A stretch of 64,000 bases of DNA. Source: Bemisia tabaci (lineage: Eukaryota; Arthropoda; Insecta; Hemiptera; Aleyrodidae). Where the stretch lies: NCBI RefSeq assembly GCF_918797505.1, contig NC_092793.1:61027749-61091748 (forward strand), read 5' to 3'. The translations under genes were made by a program, and so were the position numbers. Positions 35,381 to 47,943 of this stretch are shown here, piece by piece. Under the pieces are notes generated by a model that saw only the letters and a list, made by a program, of their open reading frames with translations, had not been told where the DNA came from and made no database searches. Position 1 is the stretch's first letter. Each line of letters starts with the position of its first letter.

Positions 35381-35630
35381 GCCGTGCTAAGGAAGAACGC
35401 CGTATGAACATTCGAGAGTTGCCAAGTTTGCTCCGAAAAAATGTTAATTTTTGAGAAAAGTTATGAATATTTTTCCCTGAAATTTTCAGACAATTTAGAT
35501 CAAATTACAACCAAAATTATCCGAGAAAATGGAGGGAAAATATTCCCAAATTTTCTTAAAAATGAGTGATTTACCTTACGAAATTTGGCCACGCCTGAAG
35601 GCTCTTACGGCGTTCTTCCTTAGCACGGCA
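35381..35630. mobile_element. MITE family D, complete copy
   Basis: 250 bp. Ends GCCGTGCTAAGGAAGAACGC and GCGTTCTTCCTTAGCACGGC are exact complements. Internal GTTGCCAAGTTTGC pairs with the GAAATTTGGCCACGC side. Confidence 0.9.
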
Positions 35631-36243
35631 GGATTCTTTGAGTATGCTCGAGCAAAAATCAGAGTCGAGCGAAGGATTGCCATCCCGGCCCAAGCGATAC
35701 ATCACTCGCTGAGCGGCCGGCGAGTCATTATTGTCGCTACAGGATTTATTGCCGAATCGAATCATGTGCAACCGCAACATGACGCCCCTCCTCTCCTCCC
35801 CTCCCGCGAATCCCACCGATCCCGATGCGCTCTCACTCCGTCATCGACGCTCGCCCTCGTTGACGAATTTCCCGTGAAAAGTGCATTTTTCCACGGGAAA
35901 CTCCATTCCGATCATCGTAACGGCAGCTTCGGGTCACCACGGCCCGATAAATCACGACCGCTGCAGCCGATATTCCCATATTAAAAGCTGCCCTCGGTCT
36001 TTTCATCAGTCAAGTTTTTTCTCTCTTTTTATTTTTTTATTTTATTTTATTTTTTTCATACGTCTCCCTTTTTTCGCCCTTTCCCGTTCACACTGCAGCT
36101 TTGTTTTTGCCCATATTGTTAGGATTATGGTTGGGGGGGGGGGGGTGTCCATTGATCGGGGAATGCTCCTAAATGGCTCTATTATGCCGCCGAATACAAA
36201 ATGAGACGGCCGGAGTTTTGCTAGCCAACGCACTTGGAACTCT

Positions 36244-36340
36244 GCCGTGCTAAGAAGGGCCGCCTCACGAGCATTCAAACGGTGCCAAATTTATTTCGAC
36301 AATGCATCTTTTTTTCAGAGGAAAGTTGCTAAGTTTGGTT
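36244..36340. mobile_element. MITE family D, left-end fragment
   Basis: GCCGTGCTAAGAAGGGCCGC, then GGTGCCAAATTTATTTC; the right half is missing. Confidence 0.55.
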
Positions 36341-37462
36341 CCAGAAGTGATAGATGAAAGGGGGAGGGGGTAGGGCTTGCTCGTTTGCTCCCAAAAAAAT
36401 TCGAAGAGAATCATCTTAAACATTTCCAGAAAGTTCATATTTTATCCGAAAGAATGTTGCTACTTTAGATTGTTCATACACTTTTTTTCCATAGTTAAGC
36501 GAAAAAGGTGCCTAGGAATGCTACCACTCATTATTTTCACTGGTCATTCAATGAATGCCGTTTGCTCGCTAATGTTCGAAATCTCATCATCGAATGTAGA
36601 AAACTACGATTGCCTTTCTCGGTGTAAGACCCAAAGCTTTTAAATTATCGGGATGGAACATTAGATCAGCCCGGATATTGTTTCTTGGTTAAATTATTTT
36701 AATTATTTTACAGTCCTTAATTCCGTACCGATTAAATTACGCACATAACTATACGTTATTTTTTCACCGGAATTAAAGCATGATATACGATTACTGACAC
36801 CTATGCAGGCTAGAAGCATAGTTAGTCGCTTTGATTCCGCTCCCGAAGTATTTGTTGGTTAAGCTAGAGCCATTGTTTCAGACATTAAAACAATATTTTG
36901 TGTTGGAATCTAATTTCGATTTTGGTAACGATTTGCACTAATTTCTGGATCCGAAAACTTCACGTCAATGTGATTGGGCTGATTTCAAACAATTTTATCG
37001 AGGTTTTGTCATTCGTTTTGTGTACCTAAGTGGCTATCCGGTCATAACCAGAATCTCACTGAAATCACTTTAAATTTTTGATTTGTTGTTTTGAACTTGA
37101 TTCATCGTGTGGAATTGATTTATGAGTACAAATGGACTTCATTTTACAGTTAGGAACTACAATGTCTGGCTCGGTTTAGAAACAACGCCCGTACCATTTG
37201 CTCCCCTATGCACGTACGTGTTTTTACGGATGAGCCAGTAATTGTTGTTCCTAATAGCAAAATGGAATCAAAATTGTGAAATTGGTGGATGCTGAGTGTT
37301 TCTCGTTTTTTTCTTTTTGTGTCGTAATTTATTTCCTCTGTGCGATCATACAATTTGGCACCTTTAAATACCTGAATTTGCCAACCAATTAACCACACAT
37401 CCCATCTGCATGTCGATAGAAGGGGAAATAGGAGAAGGTGTAAGCATTTTGTCTTCCTACGC

Positions 37463-38406
37463 CCTGGTAAAAATTGGCAGTAGAATCTGTGTTCCAAAAT
37501 ACCATAGACCTACAGCCGGCTATAAGATTTCCAATAGCTTCTATAGCCGGCTACACAATTTCTTATAGCCTTTTATAGCCGATGGCGATAAAGCAACAGC
37601 CAGGCGATAAAGTGTATGCTAAACGGTACTAACTACGAATGCTAAGACTTAGTGAGTTTTTGGACTACTGCTCTCTTTTTGAGCCGTAGTATCTAGATTT
37701 ATTTTGCGAGGAAAGATCCGTACTTTTGATGGATGCCTGCCATTCCTAATATATCAGAGCGCCTCCAGTCTCGTATGATACTGTGCAATACCTCTGGCTG
37801 GTGTGAAATAGTTGCTTCAAGCGCCGTGGCACACTGCGGCGCGGCAGGCGGGCAGCCAGCGCGTAACGCGCATTGGCGCCTACAAACCTAACAGGGATAC
37901 TTCACGCGTTGCGCAACGCGTGAAGTATCCCTGTTAGGTTTGTAGGCGCCAGTACGTCGCCGCTCCGCTTTGTGTTAGGCTCTAATATTTAATCTCGCGG
38001 AGTCAGCGTTATTCAACTCATGTTTTCAAATGTTTGCACATCCGGTATCGATTATTCTCATTTTAATTGATGAAAAAAATATGTATTAAAGGAAAATATA
38101 ATGTGTGTTCTGTAAATATTAAGGCGGTTCCGTATCTAACTAAATGATTTCCGAAGCACACGAATTTCCACACAACTTCTTATAGCCTTTTATAATCGAT
38201 GGCGAAAAAGCAACAGCCAGGCGATAAAGTGTAAAGCCCGGCGTTAGGAACTATAGCCCGGCTGCATAATTATTTATCGCTTCGTGTAGCCCGGCCGTAT
38301 GATTTTCTCCGCATTCTACAGCCAGCTATAAGTAGCTTTCTTTAGCCGGCTGTAAAAATTCCTATGGTATTTTGAAACGCAGCTCTTATCGCCAATTTTT
38401 ACCAGG
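37463..38406. mobile_element. 944 bp MITE family K with 4 bp ACGC target-site duplication
   Basis: Terminal repeats CCTGGTAAAAATTGGC and GCCAATTTTTACCAGG, followed by TTCCAAAATACCATAG and its degraded partner. Immediately outside, ACGC occurs at 37459-37462 and 38407-38410. The interior is rich in TATAGCC-GGC units and a repeated block (GCAACAGCCAGGCGATAAAG at about 37590 and again at about 38210). A second palindromic insertion sits in the middle. No ORF of note. Confidence 0.85.
37874..37951. repeat. Perfect 78 bp palindrome with no spacer
   Basis: Left half 37874-37912 is the exact reverse complement of 37913-37951; the centre reads CGCGTTGCGCAACGCG. Contains CTAACAGGGATACTTCACGC in each half. 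Nested within the family K MITE. Confidence 0.95.
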
Positions 38407-39956
38407 ACGCGGCGTTTCGCTCGAAAAACTTCTTCATCTTTTCGGATAGGTAAGAAACCTACCAGAGAGTACGAATAGTTATCTCCTCAGATACCGACTC
38501 TTGACACGACAAGTCCGAAGTTACGATAGATTTTGGCGGGGTTGATTTTTAAATATCCACTTCCTCATTTAGTATCTTCACTTTTGTGCTGAGCTGAACC
38601 GCAATAAACCAATATCTTCTGAGGTGGATCGCTGTGAAAGGAAACAATTAAAATTGAATGATATTGCTTTTTGAATGATCAATCACACTTAAAACGCGAA
38701 CCGAATCATACAATGTACTCAAATATGAACGTTGGAAATTACTTGACAGCAGCCCGATCCATTCTCTCATGAGTGTAGCAAGTCTTCGTTTCCTTCACGA
38801 AAGAATGTAACTCAATTTCAATGTTGCCAAATTTCCCCTCTCAAAGTAAATATTAATCAGGAGAATCCTTGGCATTTTTACTGAAAACGTCACCGAATCT
38901 TCCTCAGATCTGGGCAAAAATCGGGAAAAAATCGAATGCAAATTGCACGGGTGCATTTTTGTTAAATAAATTAATTGTTTGAGCCAATTTGACAACCTTG
39001 AAGTTACGTTCCTTCGTCCGGGGGACGACAAATTGTGGCATTTTTGTTGCTATTCGAAAAACACCATCGATTAATTGTGTCTTTAATGAAACCTTCTCTC
39101 TCGTATATCGTTGACATCTAATTTACCTGGGGAAAAACTTGATCACCACATAGCCTATCGCTTTTTGCTTTTCTCTGTGGTGTATCTACAAGAGGATTTC
39201 ATGTCGAGTAACCTCTCGCAAAGCTCGTCCTTTCGGACGTGTTTTTGTGTGTTCGGGGCGTGTCAGCAGGACTAAAGTTTGCTTTTGCCCCCCCCCCCCC
39301 ACCCTCCTCCCGCTCATCACGCTGTTGACACGTACGTGGAACACAGTCCGTGGCTACTCCCATCTCATATCCTTTGGCACTGTTCGCGTCTCGAATCAAG
39401 TCAGCTTCCTCTCTGATCGTCGCTATGTGAAGTATCAGAAGCCTAATCTTGTCTGAAACCACCTCAGAAAGCAATCTCAGCTGCCATTAAAGTATTAAAG
39501 TATAATGGAATGTAATGGGCTTGCAGCAAAATAGATGTGCCGACGTCTGCTTCATAATATGTTTTCATGCGCGTGCATTTGTTAAATAATGTTGTGTTCT
39601 CGCGTTGATAGATATCTACCTTGATTCACCTCGTGCTCTCCTCAACTTGCGCGCGGAAGCGACGGTCATGTTGCGCAGGGATTGAATGGAACGACTCCTC
39701 TAACAAAATGTTCACCTGTGCCGTAATATCCTTTATGAAGCGCATATTGTGAAGTTAGGAGTGCATTTCAGAGAGTTTGCCGATGCGCTCATCGTGATTT
39801 TTGAGACTTTATCTGCAAGGAACAAGCCTTAATTTTGCTCTAAAAAAAGTTTGCAACAGGCCCATTTTAGGGGTTAACCCGAACACTTTTTTCTCGTGGC
39901 CCGTTAAGAGTATGTGCCTGATGGAGGTAGGGCTAAAGTTTAGACTCGTTGCTCGT

Positions 39957-40493
39957 CAATGGAGATGTTGCATGTGTGAGGAATTTGCGATTTGACTGTT
40001 GATTCTCATGTTAAAGTTTGCGAGAAACACGATGGTGCCACTGGTATTCTCTGAAATCATCTCCCAAGCTCAAATAAAGCTCTCAACTTGAGGCCAAAAT
40101 GGAGGGGATATCCCACACGCTATCCTGAGAGTCCACCTCTACATCAAAACAAACTCTCCATGCAAAGATAGGCAGCAAATACATTGACAGGGCTGCCACT
40201 TTATTTGGGGACTCTAAAACTGAAAATACGGCATCGCTGCTAATGTATTTGCTCCCTATCTTTGCACGGAGAGTTTGTCTTGATGTAGAGGTAGACTCTC
40301 AAGATAGCGTGGGATATCCCCTCCATTTTGGCCTCAAGTTGAGAGCTTTTTTTCGAGCTTGGGAGTTGATTTCAGAGAAAACTCGTGGCACCATCGTGTT
40401 TCTCGCGAACTACCATCGTGTTTCTCGCGAACTTTTACTCAAGAATCAACAGTCAAATCGCAAATTCCTCACACATGCAACATCTCCATTAGT
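39957..40493. mobile_element. Large fold-back element, 537 bp
   Basis: Arms of about 225-245 bp: ATGGAGATGTTGCATGTGTG in the left is matched at the right by CACACATGCAACATCTCCAT, and CCAAAATGGAGGGGATATCC by GGATATCCCCTCCATTTTGG. The right arm carries a small tandem duplication of CCATCGTGTTTCTCGCGAAC absent from the left. The loop at 40185-40245 is short. Confidence 0.85.
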
Positions 40494-41195
40494 CTCGAAA
40501 TGAAATATTTCAGAGGGGAACTTACATCGACTCCCCTCTGTATGTTTGATCAAGTTATACAATAGACGAGAATTTTCCGTTAATTGTGATTTTATTCTCA
40601 TTTTGTGAGGGCGGCAACGCAGGTGGGGCGGTAAACGGTCGCATTTGTCAGTAAGAAACAATCGAGGAGTGCTCTCGCTTCGTACCGATCGCTCCGTCTT
40701 TATTCACCCCCCCCCCCCCCCGGGTCCCACTTCGTTCTCAGACCCATCGACTCCCGACCCCGCTCCGGTCTGAAATAGACGTTACCCCGTGGCGCGCTTG
40801 GCGCTTCTTTCTCGCTGATTAAAAACGCTGACGCTCTCTCGGCCGGATAATTGATACTCGACTGCGAAGAATCACTTTTAATTTACAAATAAATATGCTT
40901 CCCCCTCAAGTGGGTCAATTGCATTATTCCTCCGGCTCCTCGTATTTCAAACCGCTCCGCTCCTAGCGGGAAACCCGCGACTCGATTATCGAATCGATAT
41001 CGGACGACCCTTAACGATAGAAAGCATTGCTGAGATAGGGATGTATCGATCGAAAATATTCGATAAACGATTCGAAAATCGAACCGCTCGAAAGCGCCGA
41101 ATTTTACTCGTAGATTTCAACGAGGAAACCGCAGGAGTATTTCCATGGTCTCGAGAGACGCCGATTTCTTTCTTGCGTAGGTGTCGGGGATTTCC

Positions 41196-41495
41196 AGAGA
41201 TTTCCTTTATGACCCATCCTCATAAGTAAACTATCGCGCTAAAATCGCCGTAAAAAAAGACAGGTTTGTGGTATGAAGGACACCTACAGAAATTCTAGGA
41301 TTACGCCCAAACATGCCATTTTTATAGAGATTTCCTTAGAGATTTTCCTTAGATTCCATAGAGACAGAGATTTCCTTTATGACCCATCCTCATGAGTAAA
41401 CGATCGCGCCAAAATCGCCGTAAAAAAGACAGGTTTGTGGTATGAAGGACACCTACAGGAATTCTAGGATTACGCTAAAACATGCCATTTTTATA
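41196..41495. repeat. Two-copy direct repeat, 170 bp period
   Basis: AGAGATTTCCTTTATGACCC at 41196 and again at 41366; both copies run on through AAAATCGCCGTAAAAAAGAC, GAAGGACACCTACAG and CATGCCATTTTTAT. About 95 percent alike. Confidence 0.85.
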
Positions 41496-42249
41496 ATGTG
41501 CCTTTAAAAATGTGTTTTTACATGCCATTCTTATTAAATGCCATTGAACATGCGTTTTACATACCATTTTTATTTTTATCAATAACAATTTTGGAGCGTA
41601 AATGACAACACTGTTTACCCTCCAGCCTGAAAATCAGAAATCTGCACCCAGATCATTCGAAGTAGTGGGGTTGGTTGGTTTTTTGGGGGTGTCAAGAATC
41701 CGCCGCGTCAAAAATGTCAAAACTTAAAAAAGCTGCCCGGAAACACTTTTCAGGTAGAATTTTTGGGAATATAGAGAGCCCGCTTTGTCAAAAACCCTGA
41801 ATTATCTCACACAGCTGCCGGCAAACACTCCCACCGAATAGGTTGCAGGTAAGAGAGGACGTCTTTATCGGAGGTGTAAGTTCCAAAGTGCCGCAAAATT
41901 GTGTCATACATCTTCACCAATGTCGGTTGGAGTTTCTAAAATGGGATTTTACATTCTGTCAAACGGAACTACGTGCCAACTGTACGTGGGACTCGTGAGC
42001 CGTGGGCATTAGTCTAGAACGTTGTTGGCAGGGCTCATGAGTTAATGTCCGGGAATGCCGTTTCGCGGCTTCGTCGTCGCCGCTGACGTCACCGACGCTT
42101 TTTAATTCCAACTCATTCTTACGGCCCTCGACTAACGAGCACACCCCATCTTTCCCACCTGCACATATCTCTGTTTGGTCGAAATTCGTCCAAATATTGA
42201 GAAATTTAGTTCAGTGTGTTAAATAAGCAGTCAAATCGCTGCCCTGAAC

Positions 42250-42551
42250 CCAGGGTTGCCACAGTCAGGGAAACCGGGATATGTCAGGGAATCTAAAAAA
42301 GTTCGGGATAACCTGGAAATGTCAGGGAAAATGACGAAAATGTCTGGTAAAAATTTCCAGGTCGCCTTTATTTGCTTTCTAGAATGGGTTTCGCGTTTTG
42401 GACAGCAAATTTTGCTTGCAAATTATTTCTAATTATGTCTTTTTAATTATTTGGCGTATCTTCGATTGTCAGGGAATTTCACCAAAATTTTTCTGGGAAA
42501 ATGGGAAAATGTCAGGGATTTTCATTTTATAGATTCGATGGCAACCCTGGT
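42250..42551. mobile_element. MITE family O just upstream of the Shaw linker exon
   Basis: Ends CCAGGGTTGCCA and TGGCAACCCTGG. Interior dominated by variants of AATGTCAGGGAA. It finishes about 72 bp before the exon and is followed by a TG tract at 42550-42565. Confidence 0.85.
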
Positions 42552-42622
42552 GTGTGTGTGTGTGTCAGATTCGATGGAGTTAAACCTGGTTTAAGTTGAG
42601 ACTTGTGTGTTTTTGTTGTCAG

Positions 42623-42817
42623 CATCGAGACACGCAAGAGACGCTTGCTGTGCTGGATCGGCTGGACTTGGACACGGACAAGCCCTCAGACGAAGAGATG
42701 TTCAAGAAGTTCGGCTTCGAGGAGGCCTACCTCAAAGACTCCCTCTCCTTCTGGCAGCGCAACAAGCCCAAGCTCTGGTCCCTCTTCGACGAACCCTACT
42801 CCTCCACCGCTGCCAAG
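42623..42817 (+). CDS. Shaw: Shaw (Kv3-type) potassium channel, exon coding the T1-S1 linker
   Basis: Sixty-five codons, phase 0 at both ends, beginning HRDTQETLAVLDRLDLDTDK and ending LWSLFDEPYSSTAAK. It continues the protein directly from the 9801-9918 exon. It encodes the cytoplasmic linker between the tetramerisation domain and S1; the conserved WSLFDEPYSS block lies just before S1 in Shaw/KCNC channels. Acceptor: T-rich tract ending in CAG at 42620-42622; donor GTAAGA at 42818. Codon third positions are strongly GC-rich compared with the AT-rich intron around it. Exons for S1-S6, the selectivity filter and the C-terminus were not found in the remaining 21 kb. A TG dinucleotide tract and a MITE lie within 75 bp upstream of the acceptor. 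Confidence 0.95.
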
Positions 42818-45176
42818 GTAAGATCCCCACACTCCGATTTTTACTCATATCACAGCATGAAAGGTTCATTGATCTAATTCAATCAGTAATTGAATCAGTG
42901 GTCATGCCTCATGAAACTAATTAGATCAGGCAACACACAAAATCGATCAGCTGATTGTATAACAACAACACCCAGTGGCATAGACAAACGGCTTGATGGG
43001 GGGGGGGGGGAGCCCAGAGGGTCTGCCCCCCCCCCATATCCTCGTGAATTGTACCTTTTTTTTACTTTTGGAGGGCAGGCATTAAATATTATCAGGGACG
43101 TACACAAAACAATGTAAATTTACCGTCATGTTTTTGAATGGACCCCCCCCCCCCCCCCTCCCCGTAAGTCATATTCTTGGAAAATATTGCATTATCAAAG
43201 TCAATTTTGCAACCTTAGAAGTGAGTTACGTTCCTCCGTCTAGAAAACGATTTGAAATCAGCCGAAAGCTCTTTTCTTTCGACGTAATGCCGTTAAATGT
43301 CGCATTATTTCTTGTCAAGAACGGTTCCAAACTCGGAAGGTCTCGCTTTCAGTGTCAGCGAGAAAACTAGTTATCTCACGATAACAACATTGCTTTCCCA
43401 GCATGAATTCAAGAACGACCATGAGCTGTCAGAAAGTTCATTTCAAGGTCATTTCGGCGTTAATCTGGTAGAGGCATCTAGCTATTGGAGGTACATTTAT
43501 ATATTGGCGACCCCTCTATTTCTAACAGACTTAACCCGAATATATTCAAGATTTGGATTTTTTTCCTTTTTATGTGACCGCGCACAAAGCACTCCGGTAT
43601 TTACTCTCTGACTCGGATTTACCAAATAGGTGCACGACTATGGCCTGCATCGCACAGTTCGTTTCCTTCCCCCTCTACAAATATTCTACACAACTTTCTC
43701 TCACCAAAGTATTTGCGTTAGTTTCTCATCGGTTTACAGCTAAGTCCCTAAAGGGGCATTTCCACTCCTTTTTCTCTCAATACGTGCCTTTAAACGCCTT
43801 AAATTGCGTTTTAGAGGGGTTAAAATTTCAAATTCTATCGATAGAGGCCTCCCGGACCCCTCCTCCGTCGGATCAATTCACCGCTGAGCCCTCCATTCTA
43901 GGGAAGTGCACTTCAAGGAGGCCTGTACCACCAATTGTGACTACACGGAGAGAAATTTCAGCTCGAAAGTTTTGTTAATAAGGGAAGTAAAACACAAAAT
44001 AACCCTAGCCTTTGGTTAACAATCTCAAGAGAAAATGCCAGCTAGTTTTCTTAAAGTTTAATAAAAAATGAGTGGTGAATACCAATGTCGCAATCGGAGG
44101 AATGCAGATCCCCGGTCCCCCTAGTGTTTTCTGCGCTAAATTCACCGCCAATTGTACCAAAATCAACACAAATTTTGTCTCGGTTTGTGTTTCACTTCCT
44201 ATACTAACCAAAAAGTAAAACAAGAAGACAAATATTTTTGTCAGTGTATGGATCCAAAAATCTGTGATCCGGGCTTGCATATATACTCGTTTTTCCATCT
44301 GTAGTGTCATTCCTCCTCGCAGTTTACAAACTCCATTAACTTTCAAACGATGAACACCAACGAGTCTCGGCTTTTCGTCACTACCATATTTACGCACCAT
44401 TTTTGTCAATCCCGACAGAGCTCCGTATTTTAGCAGAATAACAGATCCGATTCCTCAAACCGTCCGGGGGAACAAAAACCTCAAACGTGGAGCAAAAAGC
44501 GGAGAAAAAGTCGATTTTTTTCGAGTGAGAATGCAGCGGAACAAAGCCGCGGGAGTCCCCATGATAAGACTCCTTTGATTAAAAATTCTTCGAATCCCTC
44601 CTAGCTCTTCCTCTCTCTCTCTCCTCCCGCGGGTGCTCTAGATTCGTCGGAGACCCGCTTAGACCCCGAACGAAATCCAACTGTTGAAAAATTCACTTCA
44701 ACTTTAGATTAGAAGATCCGAAAAAAAGCGGGCAGGTCCCGAGCGGGGGGTTGGGTCGGGGGAGGGTTGCAAATGGCTTCAAAACTTGCTCGATGATCTA
44801 TCATTTATAGCAATCAAACGGGGGCATCGCGCCGTCTGGGGACCGATTCACCGTGATTGAGTAGTCAACACCGGAATTCTTCCGCCGTCCCTCGTTTTTA
44901 TTGCCAGGTCCTCGGAAATCAAGGCCATTTTCACACTGATTCCTTCAGGGGAAGTGAATGAAATTAACCTTGAAGTGGCAACGCTGCTCGTTTTGCTTCC
45001 CTCTCCCCTTTCACTGTGCCCCACTCACCCCTTACACCCCTGCGGTTATGTTCCAGCCCTTCCCGTAAACCTCGGTTTTCATGTCGCCATAAAGCGCGTG
45101 TCAATCTCCTTACGAGTTAAAGTATTTGATTTGAGAAATTTCTCCTCGCTGGGCTAATGAGAGAGTATACCTGCAA

Positions 45177-45443
45177 TATACTGATTTAGTGACTACGTCA
45201 TGATTCAAATGTACACAAGCACATAACCTTGTTTCTGATTCGCGCCCTTTGATGCGTCCAAGTGTTTCTTACTTACAAAGTGTTTAATGAGTCCGTAATT
45301 GATTTTTGATCGGTCAATGACTAAATTTAAATTAATTAACACCATTATCTCATGAAGAATTCGTAGGTTATGTTAGTGTGTTTTGGTTTGAACCAAGAGT
45401 TCTATATTATATCGAATGACGTAGTCGCTAAATCAATCTATAA
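45177..45443. mobile_element. MITE family H, complete copy
   Basis: Ends TATACTGATTTAGTGACTAC and GTAGTCGCTAAATCAATCTA. Related copy at 9303. Confidence 0.8.
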
Positions 45444-46011
45444 CACTGAAATAGATTCGAGATTCATCGATTAATATGAAGATCGTATAGATCTACCTTC
45501 GAATGAACAACCAGCTATACGCTCTAATTATAGAGAGATCTGAATTACCAATTGAAAATGCAGTTTTAATTTGTATCTCATGGAATGGCAGTGCGTTCCG
45601 AGTGCTAAAGCTGTAAATAGGGTCGTTATATTTAGCTTGCTTCCCCTTTTTCTTATGTTTCGGGAAAAGTCTCAAAGTAAGAATTTTATTAAAGCAGGTT
45701 CTACCTACACAAAAAGCAACACAATTAATGCCACCAAATACACTTCACTTAGCTCGTAAATTCACATACAACTTCCAGATGTTTAAAAAAGAAAACAGAA
45801 AGAGAAAAACCGTGCAACATATCGTCGTTTCCGAAATAATACTCGGCAACCGTATTTAAATTTTACAAAGTTTCCACCCGAAATATAATTATATTTTCTA
45901 CAGAAATCATGTTATCAACTTTTATAAACGAAAAATTTGGAACACGTTGGACGTAATTGTAAAAAATTGCACAGTTCTCTTCTAATACTAAGTCCTAAAT
46001 GCACTGTGTTG

Positions 46012-46105
46012 TTGTATCTCACATCACGGCGCGAGGATGCGACTATTCGTGTTCAAAGGATGTCTGTGTTGCATGTACAAAATTGAAGGCGCTTTGCCTT
46101 TTTGC
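46012..46105. repeat. Dispersed repeat G, copy 1
   Basis: GTATCTCACATCACGGCGCG, GATGCGACTATTCGTGTTC and AAAATTGAAGGCGCTTTGC recur at 53855-53945. Short versions of the inverse (CGAATAGTTGTATC) lie at 8900, 25205, 38470 and 60247. Confidence 0.65.
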
Positions 46106-47288
46106 CGATTTCGGATATAAGTAAGCAAATTTCAGGGAATTTGAGGACAATGGAATGCGCACAAGTGCAGTTTTTGAAACAATTGAGATATTCATGAACT
46201 CAACTAAAACTAGTTGGAGAGTATATTCTGTGATAAACTGACAACTAAAATTCAACTTCAAAGCATCAAACAGTGAGTTTAAACTGCCCTTCCGCCATGA
46301 GGCTCCATGTACTTTTGAAACTTTAAACACTTATTTCTTGAAATAGCAAAAACTGCTCTTATGCGGCATGTCCTCTGAGCCCCTCATTTGTTTTTCTGTC
46401 AAGCCGAAAGTTCTTTACATTCATATTCTGCTTGAACGCTCTTCCGTGATATTCTCCTTTGATGATATAATTATGTTGATGATACTGAGGAGTGGGTGAG
46501 GACTGCGGAGTTGTTCCTATTTTAACTTTTTTTTAATACACTTGCTCGGGCGAGGAGAAGTTCAACGTCCAATGACGGGAGAAAGAGAAAAGAACATGAA
46601 GCCAGCCTGGGTTTATGTACTTTCCTTACCGTGCATTGCTGAAATGAGGATCGCAAAGGTGAGGAAAAATAATTCAAGGAATAATATTACCACGCCAGCG
46701 TCTTTAGTGGAGCATCCTTCCCAAGTTGCCGGGTATACTAACTTCAGATATTGTGTCAGGTGAGAACAGCTTTGGTTGAAAGGAAACTTTACGCATTCTG
46801 GCAAGCCGTGAATTAAATAAATAACATAATAAATGAGAATCTGCCTTTATTTTATCTTTTTCGTTTCCACAACAATAGCAACTTTGACTACCCCATGGCG
46901 GACATTCCCACCGTCCGGCGGATGCTTTGATACAACGTAGATACTAAATGACGACAATACAAGTACAACAATAGGACAAAAAAGGATGGCTACATCATTG
47001 ATTTATAAGTTAGGTATAATGTGATAGTTAAACGAGTGGTTGAACCCTCCGACTAATTCATATCGCCAATTTCACGCTTCTTTACTAAATTTTACTAGCC
47101 TTTTTAAGTTTTTCTTTCTAAGTGTGTTTAAGAAATCCTCTCCATTTAGTTCTTTCTCACCTCGATAAATTTTACGGATTACCCCTGATATTGGTAATGC
47201 TGTGAAGCGACATACATCTTCAACTACTTGCTAATTGCAAAGCGAACATTCCTATGTTCTTGCTTTAAATGGATGTTCATTGAAATGA

Positions 47289-47425
47289 ATCAAATCGCAA
47301 CATACATTTAACCTATGGCAGAGGAGCAATAAACAGGGTGTTCGCAACGAACACCTTAATAATCGATTTTTTACCATAACTTCAAATGGGTAAATATCGA
47401 TAATCGATCATTCACGCCTAGCCGC
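47289..47425. mobile_element. MITE family B, diverged copy
   Basis: GGTGTTCGCAACGAACACC hairpin centre and AATCGATTTTTTACCATAAC arm; the left terminal repeat is lost. Confidence 0.7.
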
Positions 47426-47811
47426 TTCTTCTCCGTCTAATATTTACTCGGCTATCCATCAGAATTAAAATATATTGTGTAAATTATTTCGGTTCCCTTT
47501 TTTCGGATCATTCCGGGCGGAGAACACATTTACTGGTGCATTCTTGACAGTTTCATCGTACTCTGCTAGAAGGTTGCAGCTCAACATCCCCCACCAGACC
47601 CCGCGCTGAACCCCTCCTCCGTAAACCGTTTTTCAGCCCCTCGCACTCCGTCCCCACCTCAGAGCGATTTTCTGCCTTTTCCTCTTGATTACATTTCTGC
47701 TTTTCCCTCTCTCCGTTCACACCCTTCTTAAATCTGGATTGAGATTGCCGACTTTTTACCATTGAAGGGACTATAACAGCTGAATTTCATGACTGTATAA
47801 GTTTTGAACAA

Positions 47812-47943
47812 AACAGCCGTAAGAAGCATTATTCTTTCTGAGAGCCACTAAAAATAGTGCTTCCTAGTAAAAATGCTGCTCCTTGTTGTGTGTCCGACAC
47901 GCAACCACGAAAACATGCAGAAGATAGCATTTACGGCTGTCTA
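47812..47943. mobile_element. Possible short MITE with ACAGCCGTAA ends
   Basis: ACAGCCGTAA at the left and TTACGGCTGT at the right, 130 bp apart. No internal pairing; single copy seen. Confidence 0.35.

Larger units (their letters stand above)
9919..42622 (+). other. Shaw intron of 32.7 kb separating the T1 exon from the T1-S1 linker exon
   Basis: Bounded by GTGAGT at 9919 and CAG at 42620. The transposable elements listed separately take up a large share of it. Stretches where I see no gene or clear repeat include 10100-10850, 11770-12800, 13680-14220, 20650-22190 (apart from a small GC-rich patch), 23590-24300, 27000-27950, 29400-30050, 32600-33300, 33410-34190, 36350-37450 and 38420-39950. 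GC/CpG-rich patches at about 17700-18060, 19300-19720, 24370-24740, 25490-25880, 27960-28210 and 40700-41000 stand out from the AT-rich background and could be regulatory DNA or alternative promoters, but no motif proves it. Confidence 0.9.

Noticed and set aside
43553..43978. 141-codon open frame on plus in the downstream intron.
   Set aside because: No recognisable motif, composition like the surrounding DNA, no splice or promoter support.
44005..44409. 134-codon frame on minus with an ATG.
   Set aside because: No recognised domain. The 3' part runs through a MITE-like region (GTAAAACAAGAAGACAAATA), so probably chance.
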